From contig CM034129.1 of the NCBI GenBank assembly GCA_019914995.1, forward strand, positions 9,603,725 to 9,667,724: a stretch of DNA of 64,000 nt, read 5' to 3'. A model generated the notes under the pieces. That model searched no databases and was not told the DNA's origin. It saw only the letters and a list, made by a program, of their open reading frames with translations. The stretch comes from Acanthochlamys bracteata (taxonomy: Eukaryota > Streptophyta > Magnoliopsida > Pandanales > Velloziaceae). Every line of letters begins with the position of its first letter. The first letter of the stretch is position 1. The position numbers and the translations under genes were made by a program. Shown here in pieces: positions 1-12,800 of the stretch.

Positions 1-847
1 CCTTAGGTTCTTACATGCGTACCATATTAAGTAACTGCAGGAGCAAAACTTCCTCTTATGAGCACAATCCAGAGATAGACATTTTGAAATTTGTTTGCTT
101 CATAAGGAATCTTCCGTATTGAAATTTCATTTCTGTTTGGTTTGTGACCAGACTTCTGTACATATGAACTGTATTTGCAGTCCACAATTTGAACGCCAAA
201 AATAAACTGTTATGAAAATAAGATTAAGGTTTGAATAGTCAAACTGAGGTCTGCTAAAAAAAGATGACTGCATTGGCATTGGTATGTTGGGAATTGTAAC
301 AGAGAAGTTGAGTCTGAAGAAAAAAAAAAAAGGAAGTTTTAGAAGGCCTGAAACTTCATGAATACTACAAAGAGTATTAGGGAGACTTTAAAGGAAACAT
401 TGTGTTAGAATGCTAAAGTGCAAAGCTCTTGTTTCTGTGCAACACTATGTATAACATTCTTGTGGTATGCACTATAGCTTTAAGTGCTACATAATTTTTT
501 TCATCATTATTCTTGTCCTTTCCATTAACATAACAGTGTCTGTTTTTCTTCTTATAATCATTATATGTTAAATTTATGATGGCCGTGGAACTCCAGGGGG
601 CACTTTCCTCACACCTAGTTATGTTGTCCGATGGTGCTTCATAGATGGGTCCTGCGATGACTTATTGGTTGTATTTAGCATCAATGAATTTAGTCCTTAT
701 CATATAGAAAGCAAACCTTCAGTAAGCTAATGTTTGTGATTATAGCATTACAGACTGAAGTTTTTCTAGCAAATGTTTTCTTTCATAAACTGCACTTATT
801 ATTTGGTTGGAAGCCCTTTCTTGTTTGAAATTCTTTCTGATATACAG
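1..847 (+). other. Probable intron upstream of the first visible uridine kinase-like exon
   Basis: No reading frame here resembles the uridine kinase part that should precede the UPRT exons. The segment is AT-rich and ends in a good acceptor (tatacag) directly before the first recognisable exon. It is therefore read as intron sequence; the kinase-domain exons must lie left of the window. The end of the previous exon cannot be seen. Confidence 0.6.
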
Positions 848-3800
848 TATGCTAAGTTTGTGAAGCCTGCTTTTGAGGATTTTGTTCTTCCATCTAAAAA
901 GTATGCTGATGTGATCATACCAAGGGGAGGTGATAACCATGTGGCGATTGACTTAATTGTTCAACATATTCGAACAAAACTTGGCCAGCATGACTTGTGC
1001 AAAATATATCCAAACGTCTTTGTCATTCAGACAACATTTCAGGTAATGTGCATCTCTATTAAGATAATAATACTTCTCATTAATTTGTTCTATTTACTCT
1101 ATTGGTTCCTTTTAGGTTTGTGCTTTTTCTGCTAGTGTAGTTAGTCCCTAGCTCTAGTGCTTTCCTATTATTGCAGATACGAGGAATGCATACACTTATA
1201 CGTGACAGGGAAATAACAACTCCAGATTTTGAATTCTATTCTGATCGACTTATCAGACTGGTAAATTCTGTTCTGTGTATCAAGTATATGAGTATTTACA
1301 TGTTGGAGTTGTAGCATATCTTTCCCTTAAAAGTTAGTTTGGTTTTGTTGTTTTTTCAGGTTGTGGAGCATGGTCTTGGGCACTTGCCATTTACTGAGAA
1401 GCAGGTGGTCACTCCAACTGGTATGTTAAATTGGCAATTGTCCAGGATTTCTCCAGGATTTCCTGACAAATTTCGTTCTCCTGGTCAGATCAAGACTATA
1501 TTTGGTTTGAGGAAAAAGAAAGTGAAAGTGAAAGTGAAAGAAAGGAAAAGACAAGAAAAAAAAACAAATGAGATTCTCTAACATTTTCTTCTTTTTGAGA
1601 GAATACAGATACTATAGGAAGTGAAATACTTACTTTTCACATTCTGGTTCTCCCTCCAACCAAACAAGAAAAATAGACAATTTTTTTCCTACTTCCTCTG
1701 AAACCAAACAGACCTAATTGATTCGGTGAACTTAACTAATTCTTAAGCCCCTAACTTGATGTTCTTCTGTGATACCAAAACATGTATAGTTCTCTATTTG
1801 TTTTGCTTAATGTGCACAAAGAAAAAAGCCTCATTCTTTGCTTTTCCATTGGTGCTTGCATGCATCTTTCGGAGCAAGTCAATGCTTAGGTTGATGTTTG
1901 TACTGATGTTGCATGCATTATTAGCATGCTGATGACTTTGTTGAAAATAAAAGTTCATTTAAATTTATGTGTAAACTAATTGTGGTTATCCAGGCTCTGT
2001 ATACACTGGAGTGGCCTTCTGTAAGAAGCTTTGTGGAGTTTCGATCATTCGAAGGTGAGCTGTGAAGGTCTTGTCTTCGCTGCAGCCTATACATGTTCGT
2101 TGTCATTTTGTTTCTTTTACAGTGTTGTCACATGATGTTTTCTTGGTATACTAAAATGCTTGCAAGATTTATATGAATTATGTGGTAAGGTGGTCTGTGA
2201 GCCATTCAGAATCTTCTAAATATAATAAGTACATCTCTAGTTCCAAGGTTGTCATTCGCAGTTGGTGATATAGTTGTTGTGAGCCCTTCACTTTGCATTT
2301 GGCTTCATTGAAGTGGCTGCACGACAATAAATACTTAAAGACAATAGCTTGATCTTGCTTGTTTTTTGAGGACGTTTCATGGTTAACATGGATGAAATTG
2401 GAATCATATCCCAGTAATTATCATTAGCAAATAAATAGACGGAAATGATATCCCAAGTGTAAATAATGAGACAATTTAACATAGTTTGGCCATGTGACAT
2501 CTTTTAAATGTGCACAATATTTTGTTTCAACATTTGTACAAACTCAAACATCACATGTTGATTGCATGTAGCTGAGGGACCGTTCATCTAATTATTTATT
2601 AAATTCTTTTGAAGATCAATTTAGAGTCTCTCTACTTTTTCCACATGAAAGACCATAGAGAAACCTCTGCAACGGACAAATTTATTTTTAACAATGAGTG
2701 GTCTCTATTGTTAAGTTGTTTAAGTTGATCTCTTTTGGTGCATCTTCTCATCAAAATCTTGGAGCTCAAATATATTCAATTTCATTTTATTTCAAACTTT
2801 GTATGCCTTTCTACTCTTCCTAAACAAATATCTTCTTTATTATGAGTTCTTTCTTTTTAAATTATTATACTCAGTTGGTTGGCTACTTTCTTCAAGATAG
2901 TTTGCTTGCTCATGACTGGTATTGCATCTCGCTTGCGTGGGGAGTTTACATCATTTGCATGGTGTTTGTTGCAGTGGGGAAAGTATGGAGAATGCCCTTC
3001 GAGCTTGCTGTAAAGGAATAAAAATTGGGAAGATACTTATTCATCGTGAAGGGGATAATGGCAAACAAGTGAGAATTTGATTATCCTTTTGATTTATTAG
3101 TAGCTTTGAACGAAAGTGTACTGATGTATTTTACAATGGCATTGCTCTGTGACAAGCAGCTCATATACGAGAAATTGCCTGAGGACATATCTGAGCGGCG
3201 TGTGCTGCTGCTTGACCCAGTGCTAGCTACAGGTGACTAAGTCCACAATTCTTATCTGTAGTATTTATTATAGCTTTTCTGTAGTATTAGCCGTATCTTC
3301 TGTAGTATCCATCTCCTATTCTCTTCTCCAAAGACTTGATATGTGTGCTAGCTGCTAGGATTTTTGGTATCAATATAATTGTGCTAAAACATGCACATTT
3401 ATCTGTCCGTTCCTACACGGGGTTCACAATTATCTTCTCTAATAAGCTTCTGCAGGGATTGGCGTCTGGTCTTCTGCAAGGACAGTTATCTGGAACATAG
3501 AGTCATTGTGATCTTGTATGGACATTCTGGTATTCAAGCTACATCATAAAACATCCATGCCATCCCATTTATGCAGACCTTGTGTTCAATTCTTACTGGA
3601 ACCTTCATTGTTACTGACACCAAAGAACACATTGCATTGCGACCTTATTTTCTGGAACCACATAGGTTAGATCCTTGTTTAGTATAATAAAATTGGTGAA
3701 GACTTGAAAAATATAAGCAGTTTGATGTGTATCTCGTCAAATGATGCTTTTGAAGTGTGTTATACTTTATGTAATTAGCAACTTTATGCACTTGTATTCT

Positions 3801-4178
3801 TGTCTACTTTCTTGTTCTTAACTGATAGAATTTTGACTCTGGTTGCCAGGCAACTCTGCAATAAAGGCAATTGAAGTGCTGTTACAGAAAGGAGTTCCTG
3901 AGAAGAACATAATTTTTCTTAACCTGATCTCGGTAAGTCTTCATGTGACTATAAGATTGTGTTTCTGTAGTTTATTGCCTTAAGAATCTTGCATTTGTTG
4001 TTTAAATTTGAAATTATGCTTGCTTCAGGCACCTGAAGGGATCCACTGCGTTTGCAAGCGGTTTCCCTCGCTAAAAATAGTTACCTCTGAGATAGATGTT
4101 TCGCTGAATGAAGACTACCGTGTCATCCCTGGTTTGGGAGAATTTGGCGATCGGTACTTTGGAACCGACGAGTGTTAA
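848..4178 (+). CDS. UKL: Uridine kinase-like protein (uridine kinase/UPRT fusion), C-terminal part, 5'-truncated by window
   Basis: Eight exons are visible: 848-1042, 1177-1260, 1360-1420, 1994-2054, 2975-3068, 3160-3232, 3850-3932 and 4029-4178. All junctions are GT-AG and the phases agree. They give 266 residues ending GTDEC and a TAA stop, and match the uracil phosphoribosyltransferase-like half of plant uridine kinase-like (UKL) proteins. Visible family motifs are [11 protein letters not shown] in the first exon, EKQVVTPTG, and the PRPP-binding loop [12 protein letters not shown] split over exons six and seven. UKL proteins act in pyrimidine salvage, phosphorylating uridine; whether the UPRT half is active is debated in the literature, so function beyond salvage is uncertain. 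The N-terminal kinase domain is outside the window. No frameshift or stop was seen. Which UKL paralogue this is cannot be decided. Confidence 0.93.
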
Positions 4179-4439
4179 TGACCATAGCATCAGACGGTAA
4201 CAGTACCTGGGGAATGCACTGGCTTTGTGCAACTAACATTTTGATTGATTGTCCAAGGAAGAGAGCAGTGGCTCTGACATTTACCACACTTTATGATTGT
4301 TTTAAAGGTAGAAAATAGAAATTTACCAGCATGAGATCCAACTTCTTCAATGCCAGCAAACTCGCTATAACATTGTATTCTACTGTTTCTATACAGTCGT
4401 ACTCGTGTCAGACTGTTTAAAATAAGATGCTTTTAGTGA

Positions 4440-5690
4440 AAAAGAGTTTCTGATGGAATATTTTTAAAATTGCTTTGTTTTTAGTTTAAAAAAATATATG
4501 TAATTATTATAATGTTATATTTATTCATATTTTTAAATTAGTAAATTTAAAGTATTGTAGAAGATTTTTGAAAAATGAAAATCGAAAAGGAGATGAAATA
4601 AGTTGGCATAACATTTTTAGTTATGCAGAAGTTATTGTAATAAGCATAACTTATAAAGAAATAAAGAGAGCAACTGTTCATCTGCTTATTTGCAACATGA
4701 TGTTGCATTTTAAACAATGTTCTTATGTTTTTGTGCCAAACTTACCATCATTAAAGTATTTATATTCAAAATGAAAATAATAAAAATATAATTTACCACA
4801 TAATTTAACGACTTCTCATACTACCAGTATTGAATTGGCAAAATTCCAAAAAAGCACGAAACAAATAGGCTCTGAATAAGAAGTTTTAAAAAAAATTATT
4901 ATTTTAAACAAATATTTTATATTTTTTAATAACTTTTTAACAGTATCTATCATTTAAAGAACTTATACAACAATACATTCTATAAAGTTTTTTAATAAAA
5001 AATTAAATTCGTTTTATACAAAATTCGAAAGAATTTTAAATAACTTTAATCATTAGTTAGTTTAGAGCGTGTTTATCTAGAGAATAAACTCATTAAATTT
5101 AAATTTTCAGAAAATTATTTTAAAAATTAGATTAAATTAAAAATATTTATAAAAAATAAAATTTTGTATTAATTTTATATTAATAGTAAGTTTTAAATTA
5201 AACTATTTAAAAAATATTTAATAAAAAAATTATTTAAAAAATTTAGTTAGTTTATATTAAAAATAAATTTAAAAAAATGAAATCTTCGGTGATAATAAAA
5301 ATGACCTTGGTGACACGCTGTCATTGTTGTAATAGGATTTGGTAAGAAAATAATAACCTCGCCGAATTTATTAGAGTGTGCTTTTGAAATTATTTATAAA
5401 ATAAAAATTTTTTAAAATAAAAAATATTTGTTTTACGGAACACTTAGAGGAATTTCAGTGTGAATCACTTTCATTCTTCTCATCAGACCATCTGAAATAA
5501 GCTCTATTTTTTTATTTTTAAAAAATAATAAAAATATATAATAAAAAATTTTATATATAAAATTTTATTAGATTTTTTTAATAAATTTGTTTATTATTTA
5601 TAAAATATATATTAAAAAATAAAAAATTAAAAAATTCTGCGGGAGAAAAGCAAAAACAAACGCACCCACGGTTCCGTTTCAATCTTGTCA
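4440..5690. other. AT-rich intergenic region between UKL and GCS1
   Basis: Very AT-rich with runs of A and T and no credible coding frame. The 68-codon frame near 4568 has low-complexity composition and no recognised similarity. 5063-5270 belongs to a dispersed AT-rich repeat (separate entry). The last 60 bases lead into the GCS1 start and probably include its 5' UTR. Confidence 0.6.
5063..5270 (+). repeat. Dispersed AT-rich repeat, copy 1
   Basis: Begins with gagcgtgtttatctagag and continues as almost pure A+T. A similar segment lies in inverted orientation at about 40055-40222, ending in ataaacacactctt. The two share a central block that includes ttaatagtaagttt when read in the same sense. 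The outer end looks like a short terminal motif of a small non-autonomous element, but no target-site duplication could be fixed because of low complexity. Confidence 0.4.
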
Positions 5691-5762
5691 AAAAAATCTT
5701 CTTCTCATGTCATTACGCTTGACTCGATCCTCTGCAAAAACCCTCTTCATCTCAGCAGAACC

Positions 5763-6817
5763 ATGACGGGTTCCGACAGCCGGCGAACGACGGCACGATC
5801 ACGCGGGAAAACCTCCTCTTCAGCCGCCGTTGACGGATCTCCTCCTAAGGATGGTTACCCTGGTCGGAGAAGGTACCGTAACAGTGATAACGGCCCGCTT
5901 AAACTGATCAACGTCAGCGTTCGGACCATGGCGATTGTTGTAGTTTCGCTTGTGGTTGTTTTCTCGGTTGGATTTTGGATGATCGGGAGTTTCCATGATA
6001 ACAAATCGTCGTCGCAGGAAGTGAGCCGGCGAATTAAGAGATTTGTTACGCCTTTGAATGCTCCTAAGATGATGGATCTTGAACAGGTGAGGGATTGCTG
6101 GTCTAGCCCTTTTTTTGTGGTGGGTTTTCATTATCTGCTTGTGGTTTTTTGATTGGTTCAAGAATTTTGGTGTTTCTTTTATGTTGTAGTTTCAAGGGGA
6201 GCACAAGGAAAGTTTGTACTGGGGAACTTATCGGCCTCATGTTTATCTTGGAGTAAGGGCAAGGTACTGCAATTTCTATGATATGAGTTTCTCTCACCTA
6301 TCTACTAGTGTTCATCACCGAGACAATGAAATTTGTGTAGGTTTTTCAGTTTAGTGATTTCTCTTTTGTGGCCCTATCCAACAAATGGTTGTGAGAATGG
6401 AGACTAATTATTGATGGTATTAGTTACTAATTGCATTTTGTAGAACCCCACAGTCTCTAATTGCAGGACTCATGTGGCTCGGCATCAAGAACGGGCAGTA
6501 TTTCTTACGGCATGTATGCCAAGATTCTGATGAGCTAGCCACATATGGTTGGACGGATCATAATGGCCGAAATTATGGGCGCCAGCTGTTGGTCGATCAT
6601 AGCCTTTCTCTAACAACTAGTTTTTTGAAAGAAAAAGGAGATGGCAGTGGATATGGAGGGGATTGGGCAATTAGGGTGGATGTTGAGAATGATAAGTAAG
6701 TTGAACCCCTTTCTTTAAACATCTTTCTATTTTATGGTAGAACTACAATGCATCTGTAATGCTACTAGTTATTTTTATTGCAAAATTTCCTAGTTATATA
6801 TAACTCAAAACTGCTGA

Positions 6818-6853
<36 letters not shown>

Positions 6854-9800
6854 CAAATTGGATTGCGAGCTTTCTGCAGGTTCTTAATGCCATAAACCTC
6901 ATGTCACTGAATTCATGCATTCTAGTTAAGGATATACTCCATCCATTGATCTATACTGGCCTTTGACTTTTTTGCATGCAAGAGAAAGTTAGCGGAGTTT
7001 CAAATCTCAATTTCTTTATTGATCCTTTCTTGATCTTTAAAATGGGCATAATGTTGCGTTATGGGAATCTAATGTTCTTTTTATGCTAACAAGTTCTGAA
7101 TTAGGCCAAGCATCTATCTTCAAGAGCTAATGGCAGTTCTTTGAAAACCTAGTTGGTTTTGATTTGCCACACCCATTGTTCCATTAGGGCTTCTATCTGA
7201 GGTCCTTTTGTCCTATCACACATCTCCTTCGATGCGGCAGTTTTGGCACATGCTACATACTTCGTGGTTGTCATCCCTTGGAGAATACAGATGATTTAGT
7301 AGCCGTAAATTTACTCCCAAGTCTCAATAATTCAATATTATTATGGTTACCCTGCATATATGTTTTTTTTTCTTTTTAATATGACACATTCGATATAACT
7401 AAAAAGCAAAATGCATGCTTTTGTTTTATGTGATTAGTACTGGATAGCATGGCATTCTTTCTTTTTCCCAAAACAAAAATGGTTACAGTAGTTTGTTTTG
7501 CAAAACGTATTGTTTCTTTCTTCTTCTTCGTGTTGTGTGTGCGTGTGCTTGTGAGTTGGCGTATGTGTATTGACTGAGGACGTCTTGTGTGACCCTCTTT
7601 TCAGATGTTGGAATGATAGGTTATGTATAGGTTAAGGAGTGGTGCCTCAAATTGACTTCAAAGTGGTGGCAACGAATGCATCTTTTCTTGTTTGCCTATC
7701 AAATTAAGTGATAAGCCATCTTTTTGCTGATAATGTTTCCTAGACGACAATCATGTCTGGCTCAATCATCATTATCCTTGACTTAAGCTGCCCAGCAAGA
7801 TTATGTTTAATCTTCAGTTTTATGCTTCAGCTTATATAAACAAATAAGTCTTGTATGACTTGTCTTTTGCTAATGTATTTCATATGTTGTTATAGAAGGT
7901 AACCTCAATTTGGATGCTTCTCTGCTCATCAATGGGAATTATCCTTTGATTTTCTCTTCTTGCTCTATAATCTTTGGCAGAGGCACAATATATGAGGAAA
8001 ATGGCGTTCATCTTTTTTTCTACTTGGCCGGTGAAGATGGACAGCCTCTTAGTATTGCTAAAGAGGAAGTTGGATTCCATGATGTTGCTCGTTTGATGTT
8101 TGGGTCACGGAAGGATATTGGCAATTGGGAAATTTATTTACAATCAAAGGTGTGAATAACCTAGCTGAAATAGGATTTTATGTAGATATCGTGTTCCTTC
8201 TATAACTCTGGTGGCTAGTTGAAATTCTAGTTTTATGGTCATGAACTGCAGATTGGTGCTACTTCCCAGCAACTAGATACAACCTCATATTGTTTTTGTC
8301 TTTTATGCCTCCCTATGCTGTGTTGTTTTAGGATTTTATTTCGTGGATGCTCAAACATATTCTTTTGTACGTCCTCATATTGAGTTCATGGACAAAGCTA
8401 CTTGTATCTTAGTCTTAATTCTGTCATCATTGGTTTGAATCCCTAGATGTTCCGCTGACTTGCCAATTCTTATCTCATTAACAAAATTCCATTAATTAAT
8501 TTAATGCTAAGGCTTTCTGTTCAGACCTAAGAATGAGTACGAATAATATGAGGTCCTAAACAATTCTACAATATCAAACCAACGCTAGGTCAACATTGTA
8601 GAATGTGCTTACAGGAGGAGGGAGCTGGATGTTCAAAGTCATATGAAATATGGATTTCAGCATGAGTTCTGGTCAAGCTTCTCCTTTTGTTTTGTCACAG
8701 AATGCTTCTTCCCTATGCTTCGGTCTATACACATTTTATAGGACCATACCAATTGAGGGCGAGTGTCTTAGAGTCAAACACCGTGCATTGAATAGAAGAA
8801 GTCCAAGGAATTATTGACTTTTGTTTCGATTGGCAGGACAGTTTGGAGGTTCACTATTCAGGCTTCAAAACTTTGCACATGCACAACTTGACTGAGTTGC
8901 TTCAAGGAACACTTGCGTTATATGTAAGTTAATGTTGAATAACCTGTATACTTTATAATATGGGTCTTTGTACAACATTGCTGGGACATGTCTGAAGTGT
9001 TTATACATAATTATTATATTTGCTATGTAATACTTGATAAACAATTTGTGTTTTTATGACTAGGCAAGAAGAACTGGGCAACTTCAATTACCAGACACAT
9101 ATGAAGATGCTTCAAATGTGATCTTTTTTCAGGTAGTACAAACTTGTTGGGAATATGTCGGTCTCAAAGTAGTCTTTCATGTTGCGGCGCCTTTGAGGTG
9201 GATTAATCCATAAGTACCAGTGGTTGCTTTTTGGAATATTGTCCTAAAGACGTGATATTGCTATAGTGACTTTATTCTATGAGTGACAATTAATAGTCAT
9301 TGATTTGAGCATAACAAATTGACACCTTCATCCTTACATGCTTTTGTCTTTGAACCTTCTTCTCTGACTGTCTAACTACTGCCCACATTATTTTTTTTAG
9401 CACATTGGTTGAGAAAATGTGACACAAAACGAATTCAGCTATAGAACATTCCAAAATTTGGATTGCCTGGTTAATGCTAGTTCTTCTGGCATAATAGAAC
9501 AGTAGAATCATCACATACCATCTGAAGTTAATGCCTGTCCTATTTCTTCTGAGTTGTATACTCTCTCCAGATTTCAGCAAAGCTTCCTTCCAAATTGGAT
9601 ATAGCCTTTTTATCGGGAACTGGCTTCCGAGGCTCAAAAGTTGAAGAGCGCCTGAGCAGCCTCACAGGTTTCTACCTATTTATCTCATGTTGTTATCTTG
9701 TAAGCCAAAATTGTTTTTCTATTCATGTGGGTTATTGTGGTTTCCAATATTAGTTCATATGCCACCTATCTTAATTTGAATTTTTGCCTTTTAGGTCAGT

Positions 9801-12800
9801 AGCTTTAGTGGCTTAAGAGACTTTTGGTCAATTAAAATGTCACTTAAGAAAATAAGAGAGGATCATGGTGGGTATATTAAGTTGACTAAAAATTGAGACA
9901 AATTTTTTGAAAGAATACAAGTCAAAACGAAGAAATTAAGCTCAATGACTAGAAATTTGATTCTACAGATTATGTACTAACCTTGTTCTATCCTTCTCAA
10001 ACATTAGAATGAAAATTGAATATGAAAGTAAGTATTAGCACATTATGGATTTGAACGACAATTGAATTCCTCTTCATGATGATCCATAATAAACGTCAGC
10101 TTGGATGGAAGCAAAGACTAGTTATCAACCCTTAACAGTGTCTTTTCTCTTTTAATTAGGGTTCCAGATGTTCATGCTTATGTAAAGCAAAGCTATAGTT
10201 GATTAAGGATGTTGCCTAGTGACCTCTGTGTTTTGGTTTTGACTACTTGTGAGATTTTCATTTCTTAGAAGTAAACCCGACAGCACCCTTGTACTAGAAA
10301 GTATTTTGTATGAGTTCAGTATGCAAGAAAATTAGAAAAAAAATTTGAATTGCAAGCATCTGCTGCAGCGTAAGGAAGATCCATCTAATCTGGTGGCTTT
10401 TTCTATCTGCCTATTTGGTGACTAGTGTGGTCACTTGTGGTACTGCCTTGAGAAAATAGACTAATGACATATCAAGAAACCTTATTAAACATTTAAACAG
10501 AATTGTGTTTATTCTGTTCCGGAAATCACATGGTTTAAGATTTTCAGCATCCAGGTGGATGGAGTTCTTAATGGTTTTTGTATGTTCTTGTATTACGTAG
10601 GACTAAACTATAGATTTGACTTTCAGTTAAGAGCATTTAATTAAATCATGAAATGCAAAGTAGAACGATGGAAGCTTTTTTTCAAAATTTGCACTGCATA
10701 ATTTGCAGTTGATTGACATAGTGTGACTATTTATATGCTTCCTAGAAGATGTTATTCTCTTACGCAAAACAAATTGGCAAATATAAATTTCTTCAAAGCC
10801 TATAAAGCATTTTAAAACAATTTATCTAAGACAAAAGCTATTGCACCTTGCTACTCATATTTCTAAGAATGTCATTAGCTGTAGTCTTTTATGGTGTTCT
10901 ATCTATTTGGTATGGTCTTCTTCCTTCTTTGTCTTACCGTAAAATTTGTTAAAGCTTATTTGTTTGTGGCTTGACTGAAGATTCTGCTTTAGATAGAGTA
11001 CAATCGCACAATAGGATCTATGTAGCCGACCCCACCTAATGGCATGAGGCTTACTTGTTGTCGTTGTTGATATAATATTGATAAAGCTTGAGTTGTTGCT
11101 TCGGTTGACTTCATTTTCTTTGTGTTGAAACATACTCCAACATACATTGCTTTGAGAATAGAATATGTAATGTTCATATGTCGACATTTTAATGCGTCAC
11201 ATATAATAATTTCCTGCTTTCCGACAAATATAGGAAAGAGTACTCGGTTGTAATTTTAAACAAAACTTAGGACATGAAGTTCTGTGGTTATTTGAAGCTG
11301 GGTTGTGAGGCATGATTTATGCAAGCTGAAGAAGATACCAATTCAATATTGACACATCCTGATTGAAATTCAACCTACTAGCTGAATTAGAAATGTAATA
11401 TGCAGGGGAAATTTTGACAAAGCTATTGAAGCAAAGACAAACTGATTTCGAAGATAAATATCGCAAAGTTTTCAATCTACAAGATGAGGTAAAGTAGTTC
11501 GATTTACGAATTAGTATGTATTAAAGTGTTATTATGGTGCCCTTTGCATTTGGGATTTTGGCTAGTACTTCATAGTTTTTGTAATTTTCAAAATAATTTC
11601 TATATAATAGAGCTTCCTGTATCTTTGATTACTATCGTCCAGAACTTGTTTTTCCTGGATCTTAATTATGTTTTGGTTGCAGCATTCTTGTTATCTTTAA
11701 TCATGCTTTAGTGGAAAGATCTTGGTTCTGAATTGCAGGTTGGCTCCAAACCAAATGCTGTTGGTCGAGCAGCCATTGGTAATATGCTTGGTGGTATGGG
11801 GTACTTTTATGGACAATCGAAAATTGCCCTTCCAAAAGGGTTTAGCGTAAGTTCGTGAGACATAGTTTATTGATGTAATACACGAAAAAATATTTATTAT
11901 GTGTAGCTTGGCATAGTTAAAGTTCTTTATTAACAAAATAGATGAATATATCAATTTCTTTTTTTAAGTAATACTACTAAAAGCAAATCCATTTGTTATT
12001 GTTTTCTACATTAATTGTGGAAACATATTTTATAGTTAATTCACTATCCTTACAAAGTAGTATTTCGGATCATTTTTTCTTACTGACTTTTAGCATGCAA
12101 GTTTTATTGAAGTTGTGATTTATGCTTTTATGTTTCTGCAATATAAGTTCTTTTATTAATGATTAATCAACTTAGACGTAACAACAGAAAATTGGCATGT
12201 TGGATGAATGACCTTCCGGGGCTGAAACTTCAGATTACAAATCCTCTTTGTGTTATTATATTAAGATTAGGAATTTTCTTTATTAAAATTTCTTCTTTTA
12301 AATGAATAAATATGCAATCTCCTTGCTTAGGCAGGTTGTAAGCTTGCCCTTGAGGTCTTACTTTATCAGTTTGCGCTTCTTCCTAATTACAACATGTTTC
12401 TGCATGGGAAACAAATTAGTTGCTCAAGATAAGAATAAGTTGTGATTCTCTGTTCCAACAAAAGCCATAGCCTGTGTTTATGGGAGGTTTCTAATTCCTA
12501 AGAGTTCTAGTTCATTTTATTGCTTAGGTTGCTAGCAGACTGGCTGAATTTATTAGCTCTTGTTTTCTTGTTTATGTAACTAGCTTTTTGTGGAACTTTG
12601 CTTGTAATCTCAATTTAGAGATTGACTCTTTTGTTACAGCTCCAGAATGGTTCAAAGTTTGTTGATTACTGGCCTGCTGCACTTTTTACTTCTGTCCCTA
12701 GCCGATCCTTATTTCCTAGAGGTTTCCTATGGGATGAGGGTTTCCATCAGTTGCTCATTTGGTTAGCAGCCATTTATTTCATTGCTAGAAACTTTCATTG

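Noticed and set aside
3455-3680. Possible extra UKL exon
   Set aside because: Exons ending at 3232 and starting at 3850 already join in phase to give the intact PRPP loop, so this is intron.
5685-5762. Upstream extension of the GCS1 frame
   Set aside because: It opens with TTG, not ATG. The ATG at 5763 has the family-typical N-terminus.
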